From Aliikangiella sp965214955 (GTDB lineage Bacteria > Pseudomonadota > Gammaproteobacteria > Enterobacterales > Kangiellaceae), in the NCBI GenBank assembly GCA_965214955.1, contig CBDCCU010000004.1, positions 231,963 through 295,962 of the forward strand: a stretch of 64,000 bases of DNA, given 5' to 3'. Position 1 is the first letter of the stretch. Each line of letters opens with the position of its first letter. Below the pieces are notes generated by a model. It was not told the DNA's origin. It saw nothing but the letters and a program-made list of their open reading frames with translations, and ran no database searches. Below, piece after piece: positions 50,672-59,887 of this stretch. The position numbers and the translations under genes are program-made.

Positions 50672-52819
50672 TTAATTGGTGCTAACTTCATCAGAGCAAT
50701 TATCTGTTCCTGCTTCACAAACTTTAAAGGTCGAATTTACGGTGCCGAATCGATAGTTTGACGTCCAACTTCCGTCATTATCAACCGTACTGCTAAGGCT
50801 ACCATTTTCAAAAATATCAACTTCTGAGCCCGATGCGCCGCTCCACTCTAGAGTGATTTGAGTTAATACGCCAAATAGAACAGAGGTTGAAACATTTAAG
50901 CTAATTTCACTGCTAACTGGCTCGGTAACCGTAACTTCTTGACTACTGGTGTGTGTCATTCCGTCATTATCGGTAACCGTTAGTGATACACTGTAGGTAC
51001 CAGCAGATGCATAGTTATGAGTAGGGTTTTGTTCGCTTGATGAGTTATCATCGCCAAAATCCCAGCTCCAACTATCAATGCTTCCATCGCTGTCGTTACT
51101 TTCGTCAGTGAAAGACACTTCTAGATCACTGGCTGAAAAACTAAAGCTTGACGTTGGTGCTTCACCGCTACCATCTGATACAGCAACCGTTTGGTTTTCT
51201 GAATCGGTAGAGCCTTCATTATCGGTAACTGTTAATGTCACATCGTAACTACCGCTCGACGAATAAGTGTGGCTTGGGTTTTGATCGCTCGACGAGTTAC
51301 CATCTCCGAAGTCCCAGCTCCAACTAGCAATGTTGCCGTCACTATCGCTGCTTGAGTCATTAAAATTAACAGTTAACTCAGAAATAGCGGTTGAAAAGCC
51401 AGCACTTGGTCTTTGGTTACTATCACCTTGCAAGGCTGCAACGGCTGCGGCGGCATCGAGCATACCTGCACCACAATCTTCACAGTCACCAGAAAATGGT
51501 CTGGCTGAATTTTGTAAGGTTTCTAATACTTCATCGGGGGTTATATCGGGATCAATACTGTAAAGCATAGCCGCAACACCAGCAACATGAGGTGCCGACA
51601 TACTCGTTCCTTGATAACCAGCATAAGTATCACCTTCAGGTGTTGTTGTTCCGCTATCAACCGTTGATAAAACACCATTGGCTTCATCATCAGAGATATC
51701 ACCACCTGGACCTGAAATTTCTACGCTATCACCAAAGTTTGAATACCATGCTCTATCACCATTTCTATCGTAAGCACCTACGGTGATAATATTGTCACAA
51801 CCTGCTGGAGAATAACTAATTGCATCTTCGTCACTGTTACCCGCAGAAACAACAACCGTAGCTCCCGCTTCAACAGTTCTATCAATGGCATCTTGCATTG
51901 CTTCATCACAAGCAGCTTCAGCACCAAGACTTAAGTTAATGACCTTAGCAGGATTAGGATTATCAGGAATACCTGACACAGAAAGACCAGCAGCCCAAAG
52001 CATTGCATCTGAAGCATCACTTAAAATTCCGCCACATTTGCCTAATACTCGCATCGGCAAAATTTTTGCGTTATAAGCCACTCCTGCAACACCAATAGAG
52101 TTGTTACTAACTGCCGCGACGGTTCCTGCTACATGAGTTCCATGCCAATTGGAATCTGCACTACGAAACTCTTGACCAGAACATTCAAAAAAACCAAACC
52201 AAGTACCTTCATCACGAGCGTCAGCATCTCTGCCATCGCCATCACGAGAAATATCGGTGCTTGAAATAAAATCGTAACCACCAACAATATTGTCAATTAG
52301 ATCGGCATGTTCGGTATATCCAGTATCAAGTACGGCAACAATGACATCTTCACCCTGAGTGACATCCCAAGCATCTGGTGCATTAATACCAGCGGTTTCT
52401 TCAAAATAGTGCCATTGCTCGCCATAACGAGAATCATCAGGAGTAGCCATTGGGTGAAGCATTATATTTGGTACGGCATATTCAACATCAGGCAAGCTAG
52501 AAAACACTTTTGCCATTTCTTCTAGTGACTGTCCACCAAACCATTTGCTATCAAATGAAATTAGTTGCGCACCAGTAGCCATTGGTCGTTTGAATTCTAA
52601 GTTAAGATTGTATTTTTTATTGAGCTCTTCAAGCTTTTTTTCAACACCTGAAATAGCCTGCTCATATTGTAGGTTACTGGTTTTAAATTTAACGATCATT
52701 TCGCCGTTATGGCTAACCGCTGGTAAATCTTGGGCATTGGCTACACCCATTGTTGACGCTAATAAAACACTCGAAAATAAAGATAGCTTTTTGTTTAACT
52801 TAAAATGATCTCGGCCCAT
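50672..52819 (-). CDS. Secreted S8 serine peptidase with two PKD domains
   Basis: A 715-residue extracellular protease with a signal peptide, a propeptide of about 90 residues, and a catalytic domain containing Asp (VLDTGYTEHADL), His (NWHGTHVAGTVA) and Ser (GTSMSAPHVAGVAAM). Two PKD domains follow at about residues 470-550 and 560-640 (GSTDSENQTVAV and GMTHTSSQEVTV tails; each with WSWDFGD). A C-terminal Ig-like domain with two Cys (VCEAGTDNCSDE) comes last. PKD domains commonly bind collagen or chitin and help the enzyme to attach to insoluble proteins. The ATG has GGAGG 7 bp upstream. An unusual long hairpin lies in the promoter region. Confidence 0.93.
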   Translation of the reverse strand: MGRDHFKLNKKLSLFSSVLLASTMGVANAQDLPAVSHNGEMIVKFKTSNLQYEQAISGVEKKLEELNKKYNLNLEFKRPMATGAQLISFDSKWFGGQSLEEMAKVFSSLPDVEYAVPNIMLHPMATPDDSRYGEQWHYFEETAGINAPDAWDVTQGEDVIVAVLDTGYTEHADLIDNIVGGYDFISSTDISRDGDGRDADARDEGTWFGFFECSGQEFRSADSNWHGTHVAGTVAAVSNNSIGVAGVAYNAKILPMRVLGKCGGILSDASDAMLWAAGLSVSGIPDNPNPAKVINLSLGAEAACDEAMQDAIDRTVEAGATVVVSAGNSDEDAISYSPAGCDNIITVGAYDRNGDRAWYSNFGDSVEISGPGGDISDDEANGVLSTVDSGTTTPEGDTYAGYQGTSMSAPHVAGVAAMLYSIDPDITPDEVLETLQNSARPFSGDCEDCGAGMLDAAAAVAALQGDSNQRPSAGFSTAISELTVNFNDSSSDSDGNIASWSWDFGDGNSSSDQNPSHTYSSSGSYDVTLTVTDNEGSTDSENQTVAVSDGSGEAPTSSFSFSASDLEVSFTDESNDSDGSIDSWSWDFGDDNSSSEQNPTHNYASAGTYSVSLTVTDNDGMTHTSSQEVTVTEPVSSEISLNVSTSVLFGVLTQITLEWSGASGSEVDIFENGSLSSTVDNDGSWTSNYRFGTVNSTFKVCEAGTDNCSDEVSTN

Positions 52820-53311
52820 ATTTATTCCTCCTAGTAGTGATAAATGGTTCGGTCGAAACTCAGTAATTTATTGGTCATTATTTTGTTAGCTAACCAAATA
52901 AAAAAAGCGAAGTTAGTGATTTGGTTGGCTAAATTACTGAGAAGAAAACAACACTGCATTTTGTTTTTTATTGAGTAAACAGAATTTGCCTTCTTGAATA
53001 AAGACATTAATTTGATGAACCATTCATTTCCATTGAATTATTTGCAACTCATTTTTCCTTAAATGCAACTAACTGTTTTATATAAAGTTTCACCCCCTAC
53101 CATGGTAATAAGTCACATTTTTTTTGAGATTTAGCTCACATTTTTCTTTAATCTGAATATTTTGTTTTTATCAATTTTCCAGCAAAAAACAAAGAATAAG
53201 TTATGCTTAATAATTAAAGATCAGCGCGCTTTAACGGTTATGCGTAACAAATTAATTTTATTTATCTCTTATAGATAAACTTTACACACTTATTAATTAA
53301 GGAATTAAAAA
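52820..53311. other. Intergenic region between the PKD subtilase and the hydrolase-OsmC gene
   Basis: No gene is supported here. The one structure seen is an imperfect long hairpin at 52859-52941. The remainder is AT-rich DNA that would hold the divergent promoters of the two flanking genes. No mobile-element end or tRNA is visible. Confidence 0.4.
52859..52941. repeat. Long imperfect hairpin upstream of the PKD subtilase
   Basis: The outer arms CTCAGTAATTTA (52859-52870) and TAAATTACTGAG (52930-52941) are perfect complements. Inner arms (TTAGCTAACCAAAT at 52886-52899 and ATTTGGTTGGCTAA at 52919-52932) match with one change. The inner and outer pairings compete at 52930-52932. Confidence 0.6.
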
Positions 53312-54523
53312 ATGGCTCGTTCAAAAGTAGAGTTTATTAGTAACGGTATTAAGCTTGCTGGGCTATTAGAAACACCAAATCAAAATGCTCAAGCCTTTGC
53401 TCTATTCGCTCATTGTTTTACCTGTGGTAAAGACATTGCCGCCGCCTCTCGCATATCGAGAGCTTTAGTACAAAAAGGCATTGCAGTAATGCGCTTTGAT
53501 TTCACTGGCTTAGGCAATAGTGATGGTGACTTTTCTAATACCAACTTTTCATCAAATATTGATGACTTAGTCGCAGCCGCCGACTTCTTAAGAGAAAACT
53601 ATAAAGCTCCGCAAATTATCATTGGTCATAGCTTAGGTGGTGCGGCGGTATTAAATGCCGCTCATCGAATAGATGAAGCGGCAGCTGTAGTAACAATTGG
53701 CGCGCCAGCCGATGCAACTCATGTTTCTAAACAGTTTGCTTGTGACATAGACACAATCCAAAAAGAAGGTGAAGCCAATGTTAGTTTAGCGGGTCGCCCT
53801 TTTAAGATTAAAAAACAGTTTTTAGATGATATTGCTAAATCAGATACACAGCATATCGCCTCATTAAAGCCTGCGCTTTTAGTCATGCATTCACCCCTTG
53901 ATACAACCGTATCAATTGAACAAGCTGAAAAAATTTACGTGGCTGCAAAACACCCAAAAAGTTTTGTTAGCTTAGATACAGCCGATCATTTGGTCACCAA
54001 TAAAGACGATGCCGAATATATAGCCGAAACCATTGCGGCTTGGGTCACCCGGTACATACCAAACTTTAAGCTTATTCAACAATCTGAAACCAATATTAAT
54101 AAAGGCGAGGTTATTGTTAATGAAAGAAACAAACAGTTTACTCGTGAGGTCATTAGTGATGCACACTATTGGTTAGCCGACGAGCCCGTATCATTTGGCG
54201 GTGCTAATTTAGGGCCAGATCCTTATGAGCACTTACTGGCGGCAGTAGGCACTTGCACCTCAATGACAATTAGAATGTATGCCAACCGCAAACAATGGCC
54301 TTTAGAGCATGTTTCAGTTGAACTTAGCCACCAAAGAAAACACGGTGAAGATTGTGAAGAATGCGATTCGCCCGATCAAAAAATTGAAATCATCAATCGC
54401 ACACTCAAATTTAAAGGTGACTTAAGCCAAGAGCAAATTGAACGCTTAACCGAAATTGCGGATAAATGCCCAGTTCATAAAACTTTGGAAAGTGACTTGC
54501 GAATCAAAACTCAGGTTAGATAG
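53312..54523 (+). CDS. Bifunctional alpha/beta hydrolase and OsmC-like protein
   Basis: A 403-residue fusion. Residues about 1-255 form an alpha/beta hydrolase (nucleophile elbow GHSLGGAAVL, acid in SPLDTTVS, base His in TADHLVTN). Residues about 265-403 form an OsmC/Ohr-like peroxidase domain with the active cysteines in VGTCTSMTIRMYANRK and KCPVHKTLESDL. OsmC proteins reduce organic hydroperoxides; here the fused hydrolase may supply the acyl or ester step. The fusion is known as a hydrolase/OsmC family. It is followed after 1 bp by a palindromic mobile repeat. Confidence 0.9.
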   Translation: MARSKVEFISNGIKLAGLLETPNQNAQAFALFAHCFTCGKDIAAASRISRALVQKGIAVMRFDFTGLGNSDGDFSNTNFSSNIDDLVAAADFLRENYKAPQIIIGHSLGGAAVLNAAHRIDEAAAVVTIGAPADATHVSKQFACDIDTIQKEGEANVSLAGRPFKIKKQFLDDIAKSDTQHIASLKPALLVMHSPLDTTVSIEQAEKIYVAAKHPKSFVSLDTADHLVTNKDDAEYIAETIAAWVTRYIPNFKLIQQSETNINKGEVIVNERNKQFTREVISDAHYWLADEPVSFGGANLGPDPYEHLLAAVGTCTSMTIRMYANRKQWPLEHVSVELSHQRKHGEDCEECDSPDQKIEIINRTLKFKGDLSQEQIERLTEIADKCPVHKTLESDLRIKTQVR

Positions 54524-54524
54524 C

Positions 54525-54641
54525 TATACCCGCTCTACTTCAAGATGCTTGAATTATAGTGACTAATCCTGCGCATTAATGCCTTAAATAGGATGGCTTA
54601 CTGACTTGCTGAAACATGCATCTTGAAGTAGAGCGGGTATA
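54525..54641. mobile_element. Short palindromic element of family A (117 bp)
   Basis: It is bounded by TATACCCGCTCTACTTCAAG and its inverse (AGTAGAGCGGGTATA), and it contains the inverted copy of the left 80 bp of the element at 23817-24082. It exactly fills the gap between two convergent genes, the hydrolase-OsmC gene and parP. It can fold into a long hairpin and may serve as a bidirectional terminator. Confidence 0.75.
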
Positions 54642-54642
54642 A

Positions 54643-56067
54643 TTACTCAACAACTGTTTCTGCTAGCATATTAATTAGCTCGTCAACTTCAACTAAGGCG
54701 CTCATAAAATCAACAACCATGCCCGCAAACCACGGTTTTTGAGAAGTTCTTTCGGACCAACGAATATCATCTACCGTTAGGTTTTTAGCTTCGCCAATTG
54801 AGTGACATGCAAGCGCCCAATTAGAGTTGTCGAGCAAGATTAAAAATTCATATTCTTTTTCTATTAACTTCTGCTCAGGCATAATAAATTGCTGTGTATC
54901 TACCACCATTAAATTACCTCTTTCGTGTGGAACGAGTCCCAAAAACCAGTTGGGTGTTCCCACCAGTGGTGTAATGTCTTGCATTGACGTCTTTACAATA
55001 CCACCAAGCTTTAAAAGTGGTACGGCTAAAGGCATTTTGCCCACTTGAAAAATTAGTGTTTGAAAAACTTCTGGTAATAAATCTTTAATCTTTTGTTTTT
55101 CTCTTGTCGCAAATGTAGCTTCTGCGGCTTGTTGAGAAATATTATGTTCTTGTTCGAGCTGTTGTTCTTGCTTAATTTTAGGCTGAGTTGCTAAAGAAAT
55201 TTTAGCCAACAATTTTTCAACATTAACCAGCCTTTCATCTTTTTCTTTATGTGGTTTTTTATCAGGCTTTTGCTCTATTTTATTTAACTTTCTGCTTGTA
55301 TCATTATAAATATTGGTTGTTACTTCAATGGATTTATTAATCACTTTTTTATCAATACTAAACTCTTCTGGAGAGTTTTCTAATTGGGCTTTTGGCTGTT
55401 TTGCATTAAGGGGTTCACTTTGTTTTGCCGACTGTTTTATCCGCTTATTTACACCTAAGTTTTGATCTTTATTTTCAGTTTTATAGCTTTCTTTTAAAGA
55501 TTGAATAAACGCTTCTTCTTTTTCTTTAGTGATCAGTGCATCCCAAAGCTTTGCCTCTTCTTCTTCGGCTTGTTCACTAAAGTCATTTTCTTGATGAGAA
55601 ATTTTAAAGGGTTGAAAAGATTGAGCGTCAATAAGCTCTTTTTGCTCAAAAGATTGAGTTAACGAATGAGATAGCGCTTGTTCATTTTGTGTTTGAGAGT
55701 GAGATTCTTGCTCAATTATACTAAGTTGCTCATCTAAATATTGGTTTAACGATTGAGCATTGTTATCGGTTTCATTAAAGTCATCGGGGGCATCTAAATT
55801 TTCAAGTTCGGCGCTTATAACATTTGATGTTTGCTCGATTTGCTCATCAATTAAATGATCTACGGTTTTAGTTAATGGTTTGATTTGTGGATTATCACTA
55901 GCTTCCGTAGTGTCGGTTACAGTTGATTCTACCGCTTGTTGAATGATTGGCTTACTCTTTAATTTAGGTTCAATAGGTGTAACATTGGATAAATCAGTTA
56001 ACAAGAAATCAACATAATCTTCCAGCAAAGATTGTTCTTGTGTGACAGGAGGCTTTTTTAAATTCAT
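54643..56067 (-). CDS. parP: ParP-like CheW-domain protein (chemotaxis array localisation)
   Basis: A 474-residue protein with a long disordered acidic and Gln/Lys-rich N-terminal part (about 1-325) and a C-terminal CheW-like domain (about 330-470). This resembles the ParP/AIF arrangement of polar-flagellated bacteria. The CheW-type strands are visible in VFQTLIFQVGKMPLAVPLLK and GTPNWFLGLVPHERGNLMVV. ParP links ParC to CheA at the cell pole and keeps chemotaxis arrays there. The gene overlaps no neighbour but follows parC by 8 bp. After it there is only a mobile element, and the canonical cheW expected at this point is missing. Confidence 0.8.
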   Translation of the reverse strand: MNLKKPPVTQEQSLLEDYVDFLLTDLSNVTPIEPKLKSKPIIQQAVESTVTDTTEASDNPQIKPLTKTVDHLIDEQIEQTSNVISAELENLDAPDDFNETDNNAQSLNQYLDEQLSIIEQESHSQTQNEQALSHSLTQSFEQKELIDAQSFQPFKISHQENDFSEQAEEEEAKLWDALITKEKEEAFIQSLKESYKTENKDQNLGVNKRIKQSAKQSEPLNAKQPKAQLENSPEEFSIDKKVINKSIEVTTNIYNDTSRKLNKIEQKPDKKPHKEKDERLVNVEKLLAKISLATQPKIKQEQQLEQEHNISQQAAEATFATREKQKIKDLLPEVFQTLIFQVGKMPLAVPLLKLGGIVKTSMQDITPLVGTPNWFLGLVPHERGNLMVVDTQQFIMPEQKLIEKEYEFLILLDNSNWALACHSIGEAKNLTVDDIRWSERTSQKPWFAGMVVDFMSALVEVDELINMLAETVVE

Positions 56068-56074
56068 AATCTTT

Positions 56075-56860
56075 TTAAGCCACTTTATGATCTTTAGTTA
56101 AATCTAATAAACTATCAGCCAGCTTGTAATAAGCTTCTACACCATGAGTATCAGGATAGGCAAAACTTGGGGTTTGATGTTTTCTTGAAGCATCTCTAAA
56201 CTTGGTATCAATGGGGATCACCTTGTTCCATAAATGAATACCAAATTGATCTCGCATATTTCTCAACGCCTGAATTGAAGCTTTAGTTCTGCGATCAAAC
56301 ATTGTGGGTACGATAGTATAGCCTATAGTATGGTGCTGAGCTTTAATAACCATATTAAGAGTATTCATCATTCGCTCTAAGCCTTTAATTGCCAAAAACT
56401 CAGTTTGCACAGGAATAACCAATTGCTGACAGGCCGCTAGCGCATTAATTAACAATACCCCTAGAACGGGAGGGCAATCAATTAGCACATAATCATATTC
56501 ATTTGATAACAGTTTTAATACTCTACTAAATACTAATCCCATTCCTTCTTTGTGGCTAAAGCGTTTATCTAAGGTTGCAAGAGTTAACGATGCAGGAATG
56601 AGTGCCAGGTTTTCATCGTCTAGTTTTAATCTTGTTTGGTGGGCTTGCTGGCTTGTTAACGGTGTTTCAGAAAACCAGTTAAATAGTGTTTTAGGAAGAG
56701 ATTCACTATCATAACCAAAATAAGCAGTAAGTGATGCATGCGGATCACTGTCAATCATTAACACTCTGTTACCACGTTGAGATAATATGCCAGCGAGCGC
56801 AGCTACCGTTGTTGTTTTACCAACACCACCTTTTTGATTTGCTACTGTCCAAATTCTCAC
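56075..56860 (-). CDS. parC: ParC-type ParA/MinD ATPase
   Basis: A 261-residue ParA-family ATPase with the deviant Walker A QKGGVGKTTTVAALAG (about residues 8-23), the A' segment MIDSDPHASLT and the Walker B LIDCPPVLG. In this chemotaxis context it matches ParC of Vibrio, which positions signalling arrays at the pole. It begins at a GTG (56860), with GAGG 7 bp upstream. parP follows after 8 bp, so both proteins will be made together with the flagellar motor proteins upstream. Confidence 0.88.
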   Translation of the reverse strand: MRIWTVANQKGGVGKTTTVAALAGILSQRGNRVLMIDSDPHASLTAYFGYDSESLPKTLFNWFSETPLTSQQAHQTRLKLDDENLALIPASLTLATLDKRFSHKEGMGLVFSRVLKLLSNEYDYVLIDCPPVLGVLLINALAACQQLVIPVQTEFLAIKGLERMMNTLNMVIKAQHHTIGYTIVPTMFDRRTKASIQALRNMRDQFGIHLWNKVIPIDTKFRDASRKHQTPSFAYPDTHGVEAYYKLADSLLDLTKDHKVA

Positions 56861-56963
56861 TGAAAACCTCTTGAAAACTTTGGTATGCCTTTATACTCCG
56901 ACATACTAATACTCTAAATGTTAAAACTGCGGAATTTACTTTGCTGCTACTCATAATCGGCAA

Positions 56964-57902
56964 CTAGTTTTGACCATTTTGTTCTTCATCTGGCAATTCT
57001 TTGCCGCGAATAAGTATTCCGCCACCAGGCAGTCTTACTACTTCAATTTCTGGCTCGGCATCCTTTTCATTTGCCACTGGTGCTTCTTGCTCACTAGCAA
57101 TATCTTGCTCATTAACACTAGGCTCTAAGCGTTGTTTTCTTGATATTGAAATAACAACTCGGCGATTTTTAGCTCGCCCCTCTGCATTTTCATTGCTTGC
57201 AACAGGTTGAAACTCACCATGCCCTTCTACACTCATTCTTGCAGGGATCACGCCAAGATTTTGCAATTTACGTACCACCGCAACACCACGAGCGCTAGAT
57301 AATTCCCAATTAGAAGGAAAGCGCTCGGTAATAATGGGAATATTATCGGTATGACCATGAACTAAAATAATTTGCAGGTTTTTATTCAAATGGTTTGCAA
57401 CTTCTTGCATTAAAGGATCGGCATTTTGATTTAAAGTGTCACTGCCCGATGGAAATAATAGCCCACTACGCAAATTAATATTGATCCAATTAGGATCTGA
57501 TTTTATATCTGCCAATTCTTGATCAATTAAATCACCTAAAGACTCTCTTAGTCCTTGTTCTAGCTCTTTAAATTCTTCGGTTGTGGCAAAATTTTCAGAT
57601 TCAATATTACCTGATTCATCCACTTGAGAATCGAGCTCAGGTTGCTCTATATCATCACCAGTAATGGGCTGGAGCGAACGAGTTGGTTCACCAACTTGAA
57701 TTGGGTCGAGACTTCTCTGTGGAGTGTCAAATGCTTGAACAAGAGATTCAGACAAAACTTTATACTTAACTTCATTAACCTGTGAAATTGAATACATAAC
57801 AACAAAAAATGCAAATAATAACGTGATGAAATCAGCGTAAGATACTAGCCAACGACCAGTTTCCTGTTCATCTTCACGCCTGTGTTTATTTCGTCTTCGC
57901 AT
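56964..57902 (-). CDS. motD: Flagellar motor protein MotD (MotB-like stator)
   Basis: A 312-residue inner-membrane stator subunit with one helix near the N-terminus (WLVSYADFITLLFAFFVVMY, about 19-38). The proton-accepting Asp of the family is in YADFITLL. A periplasmic linker with acidic stretches follows, then an OmpA/MotB peptidoglycan-binding domain (ILVHGHTDNIPI, FPSNWELSSARGVAVVRKLQ). The C-terminal acidic tail (about 265-312) is longer than in many MotB. It follows its partner MotC after 65 bp. The pair belongs to the MotCD set of polar-flagellated gammaproteobacteria. Confidence 0.88.
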   Translation of the reverse strand: MRRRNKHRREDEQETGRWLVSYADFITLLFAFFVVMYSISQVNEVKYKVLSESLVQAFDTPQRSLDPIQVGEPTRSLQPITGDDIEQPELDSQVDESGNIESENFATTEEFKELEQGLRESLGDLIDQELADIKSDPNWININLRSGLLFPSGSDTLNQNADPLMQEVANHLNKNLQIILVHGHTDNIPIITERFPSNWELSSARGVAVVRKLQNLGVIPARMSVEGHGEFQPVASNENAEGRAKNRRVVISISRKQRLEPSVNEQDIASEQEAPVANEKDAEPEIEVVRLPGGGILIRGKELPDEEQNGQN

Positions 57903-57967
57903 TTCATTTCCAATAACACGGTTCCAGTAAAATAATCTCTGCTAGCAAATGGCAAATCGAGAAGAGT

Positions 57968-58711
57968 TTACTCTTTTAAATATCCGCTTAGTTTTCCTTC
58001 TATTACTCTTGGGTTTTCACCTTCTGCTATACAAGCTATTCCTTCTATCATTAATTCACGATACTGGGTTTGCATTTCAATCACAGTCCGTAACTTATGA
58101 TAAATAGGGATAAAAAATAAATTAGCAAAGCCTACGCCATATATTGTGGCAACAAAAGCTGTGGCAATACCAGCCCCAAGTAATTCAGGGTTACTTAAAT
58201 TTCCCATCACATGAATTAAGCCTAACACAGCCCCCACAATGCCTAAGGTAGGGGCATAACCACCCATTGATTCATAAACCTTTGCCGCCTTGAGTAAATC
58301 GGCTTCTACTACATCTAACTCCAAATACATGGCTTTGCGTATCGACTCAGCATCATTACCATCAACTAACATACCTAAACCTTTTAAAATAAAAGGCTCC
58401 ATGTCTTCATCAATATTTTTTTCTAAGCCCAGTAGCCCTTCTCTGCGCGCTAAATTGCTCCATGCTGCAATACGAGTTATGGCTTCTTCAATTGGAGGAA
58501 TAGGTGGACGAATTGCCCAACTAGAGATTTTCATGGCTAAACGAAATGTTTGTTCGTGTGATTGAATAAGCGCAGCACCTAGGCTCCCGCCAAACACAAT
58601 AACAAATGCAGCCCAATCGAGTAATGCTTCTACACTTCCACCTTCTAATAGCTGGCCGCCAAATATTGCTGCAACCGCGATTAAAATACCAAAAAGTGTT
58701 AGCTTATCCAT
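57968..58711 (-). CDS. motC: Flagellar motor protein MotC (MotA-like stator)
   Basis: A 247-residue stator subunit with four membrane segments (about 3-23, 30-50, 150-175, 180-205) and a large cytosolic loop. The helix pair YAPTLGIVGAVLGLIHVM and IATAFVATIYGVGFANLFFI is typical of MotA/PomA. It and MotD form the ion channel that drives the flagellum. It is located directly after cheB (10-bp gap) in the chemotaxis operon. Confidence 0.9.
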   Translation of the reverse strand: MDKLTLFGILIAVAAIFGGQLLEGGSVEALLDWAAFVIVFGGSLGAALIQSHEQTFRLAMKISSWAIRPPIPPIEEAITRIAAWSNLARREGLLGLEKNIDEDMEPFILKGLGMLVDGNDAESIRKAMYLELDVVEADLLKAAKVYESMGGYAPTLGIVGAVLGLIHVMGNLSNPELLGAGIATAFVATIYGVGFANLFFIPIYHKLRTVIEMQTQYRELMIEGIACIAEGENPRVIEGKLSGYLKE

Positions 58712-58720
58712 AAGCGCTTC

Positions 58721-59818
58721 CTAACGTTTTAACGCTTCGGCAAATCGATCAATAGATAACTGATGATCGGTTAAACCCGCTTTTGTAACTGACATAGGCA
58801 TCCCATATACCACACAAGAGGCCTCATTTTGAGCCCAAACACTACCACCTTTAGATTTTATTAAACGACTGCCCTCTGTTCCATCGGAGCCCATACCCGT
58901 TAAAATAATGGCTAAAATATTTCCGCCAAATACCTTAGATGCCGCACCAAATGTTACATCAACCGATGGCGAAAATTGTAGTCTTGGATCAGTTGGTCTA
59001 ATTCTAACTCTAGTTGAATTAGCAGAGCCATCAAAAACCATTTGTTTACCGCCAGGAGCAATATAAACAGTACCAGCCCTTAAAGGCATTCCATCTTGCG
59101 CTTCTACAATATTTAATGGGCAAATTCCATTAAGCCGCGATGCAAAAGCCCCAGTAAACGTGCCAGGCATATGTTGAGTAATAGTAATAGGATAAGGAAA
59201 ATTAGCTGGCAGAGGTGATAATAAGGTTTGTAGTGCAACTGGCCCACCTGTTGATGCACCTATGGCAACTAATTTAGTTGAAGGCGGAACTCTAATATTA
59301 GCTGAAGCCCTGCGCGAGGCTCTTGGCTTTGATTCTACCTGTGCTCTTGGTGAGGAAGATTGTGTTGGTTGAGCAGCCCTTGTTGATGGCGTAGGTTTAA
59401 AGCCGCCTGGAGCAAATGATTTAGCTTGACCAAGCTCTCGAATTTTCTTTTGTAGCAAAACAACAAGATTGCTATTGTCAGAAGATAATGATTCATAAGA
59501 CTTTAATAAAAAGTCGGTTGCTCCTGCCTCTAATGCATCTAGGGTAATCTTGGCGTTTTCATAAGTTAATGAAGACAACATTAATACTCTTGCACTACAA
59601 ACTTTAACAATCTGTTTTAATGCTGTAACACCGTCCATTATGGGCATTTCAACATCAAGAGTAATCACATCGGGTTGAAGTTTTTCTGCTTTTTGAATAG
59701 CTTCTTGTCCGTTATTGGCGACACCAATAACTTCTATATCATGAGCTGCGTGTAATATTGACCCTACTCGACGACAGAAAAACTGGGAATCGTCAACTAT
59801 CAATACTTTTATCGACAT
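58721..59818 (-). CDS. cheB: Chemotaxis response regulator protein-glutamate methylesterase
   Basis: A 365-residue protein from the ATG at 59818 (TAGGAGA 6 bp upstream); a longer frame to 59854 lacks a ribosome site. The receiver domain (about 1-125) has DDSQFFCR and the phospho-acceptor Asp in DVITLDVEMPIMDG. The methylesterase domain has the catalytic Ser in IGASTGGPVAL, His in TQHMPGTFTGAF and Asp in GMGSDGTEGSR. It demethylates chemoreceptors and competes with CheR for adaptation; cheR is not in the window. The linker between domains is Ser/Ala/Pro-rich. Confidence 0.95.
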   Translation of the reverse strand: MSIKVLIVDDSQFFCRRVGSILHAAHDIEVIGVANNGQEAIQKAEKLQPDVITLDVEMPIMDGVTALKQIVKVCSARVLMLSSLTYENAKITLDALEAGATDFLLKSYESLSSDNSNLVVLLQKKIRELGQAKSFAPGGFKPTPSTRAAQPTQSSSPRAQVESKPRASRRASANIRVPPSTKLVAIGASTGGPVALQTLLSPLPANFPYPITITQHMPGTFTGAFASRLNGICPLNIVEAQDGMPLRAGTVYIAPGGKQMVFDGSANSTRVRIRPTDPRLQFSPSVDVTFGAASKVFGGNILAIILTGMGSDGTEGSRLIKSKGGSVWAQNEASCVVYGMPMSVTKAGLTDHQLSIDRFAEALKR

Positions 59819-59887
59819 CTTGTCTCCTAGAGCAGTAATTGACGCAAGAAACAACTCTCATTGTGATCCTTATTAATTTAAATCAAT

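Noticed and set aside
59819..59854. Upstream extension of CheB
   Set aside because: The ATG at 59818 has a good ribosome site and matches the family start MSIKVLIVDDS; the extension has neither.
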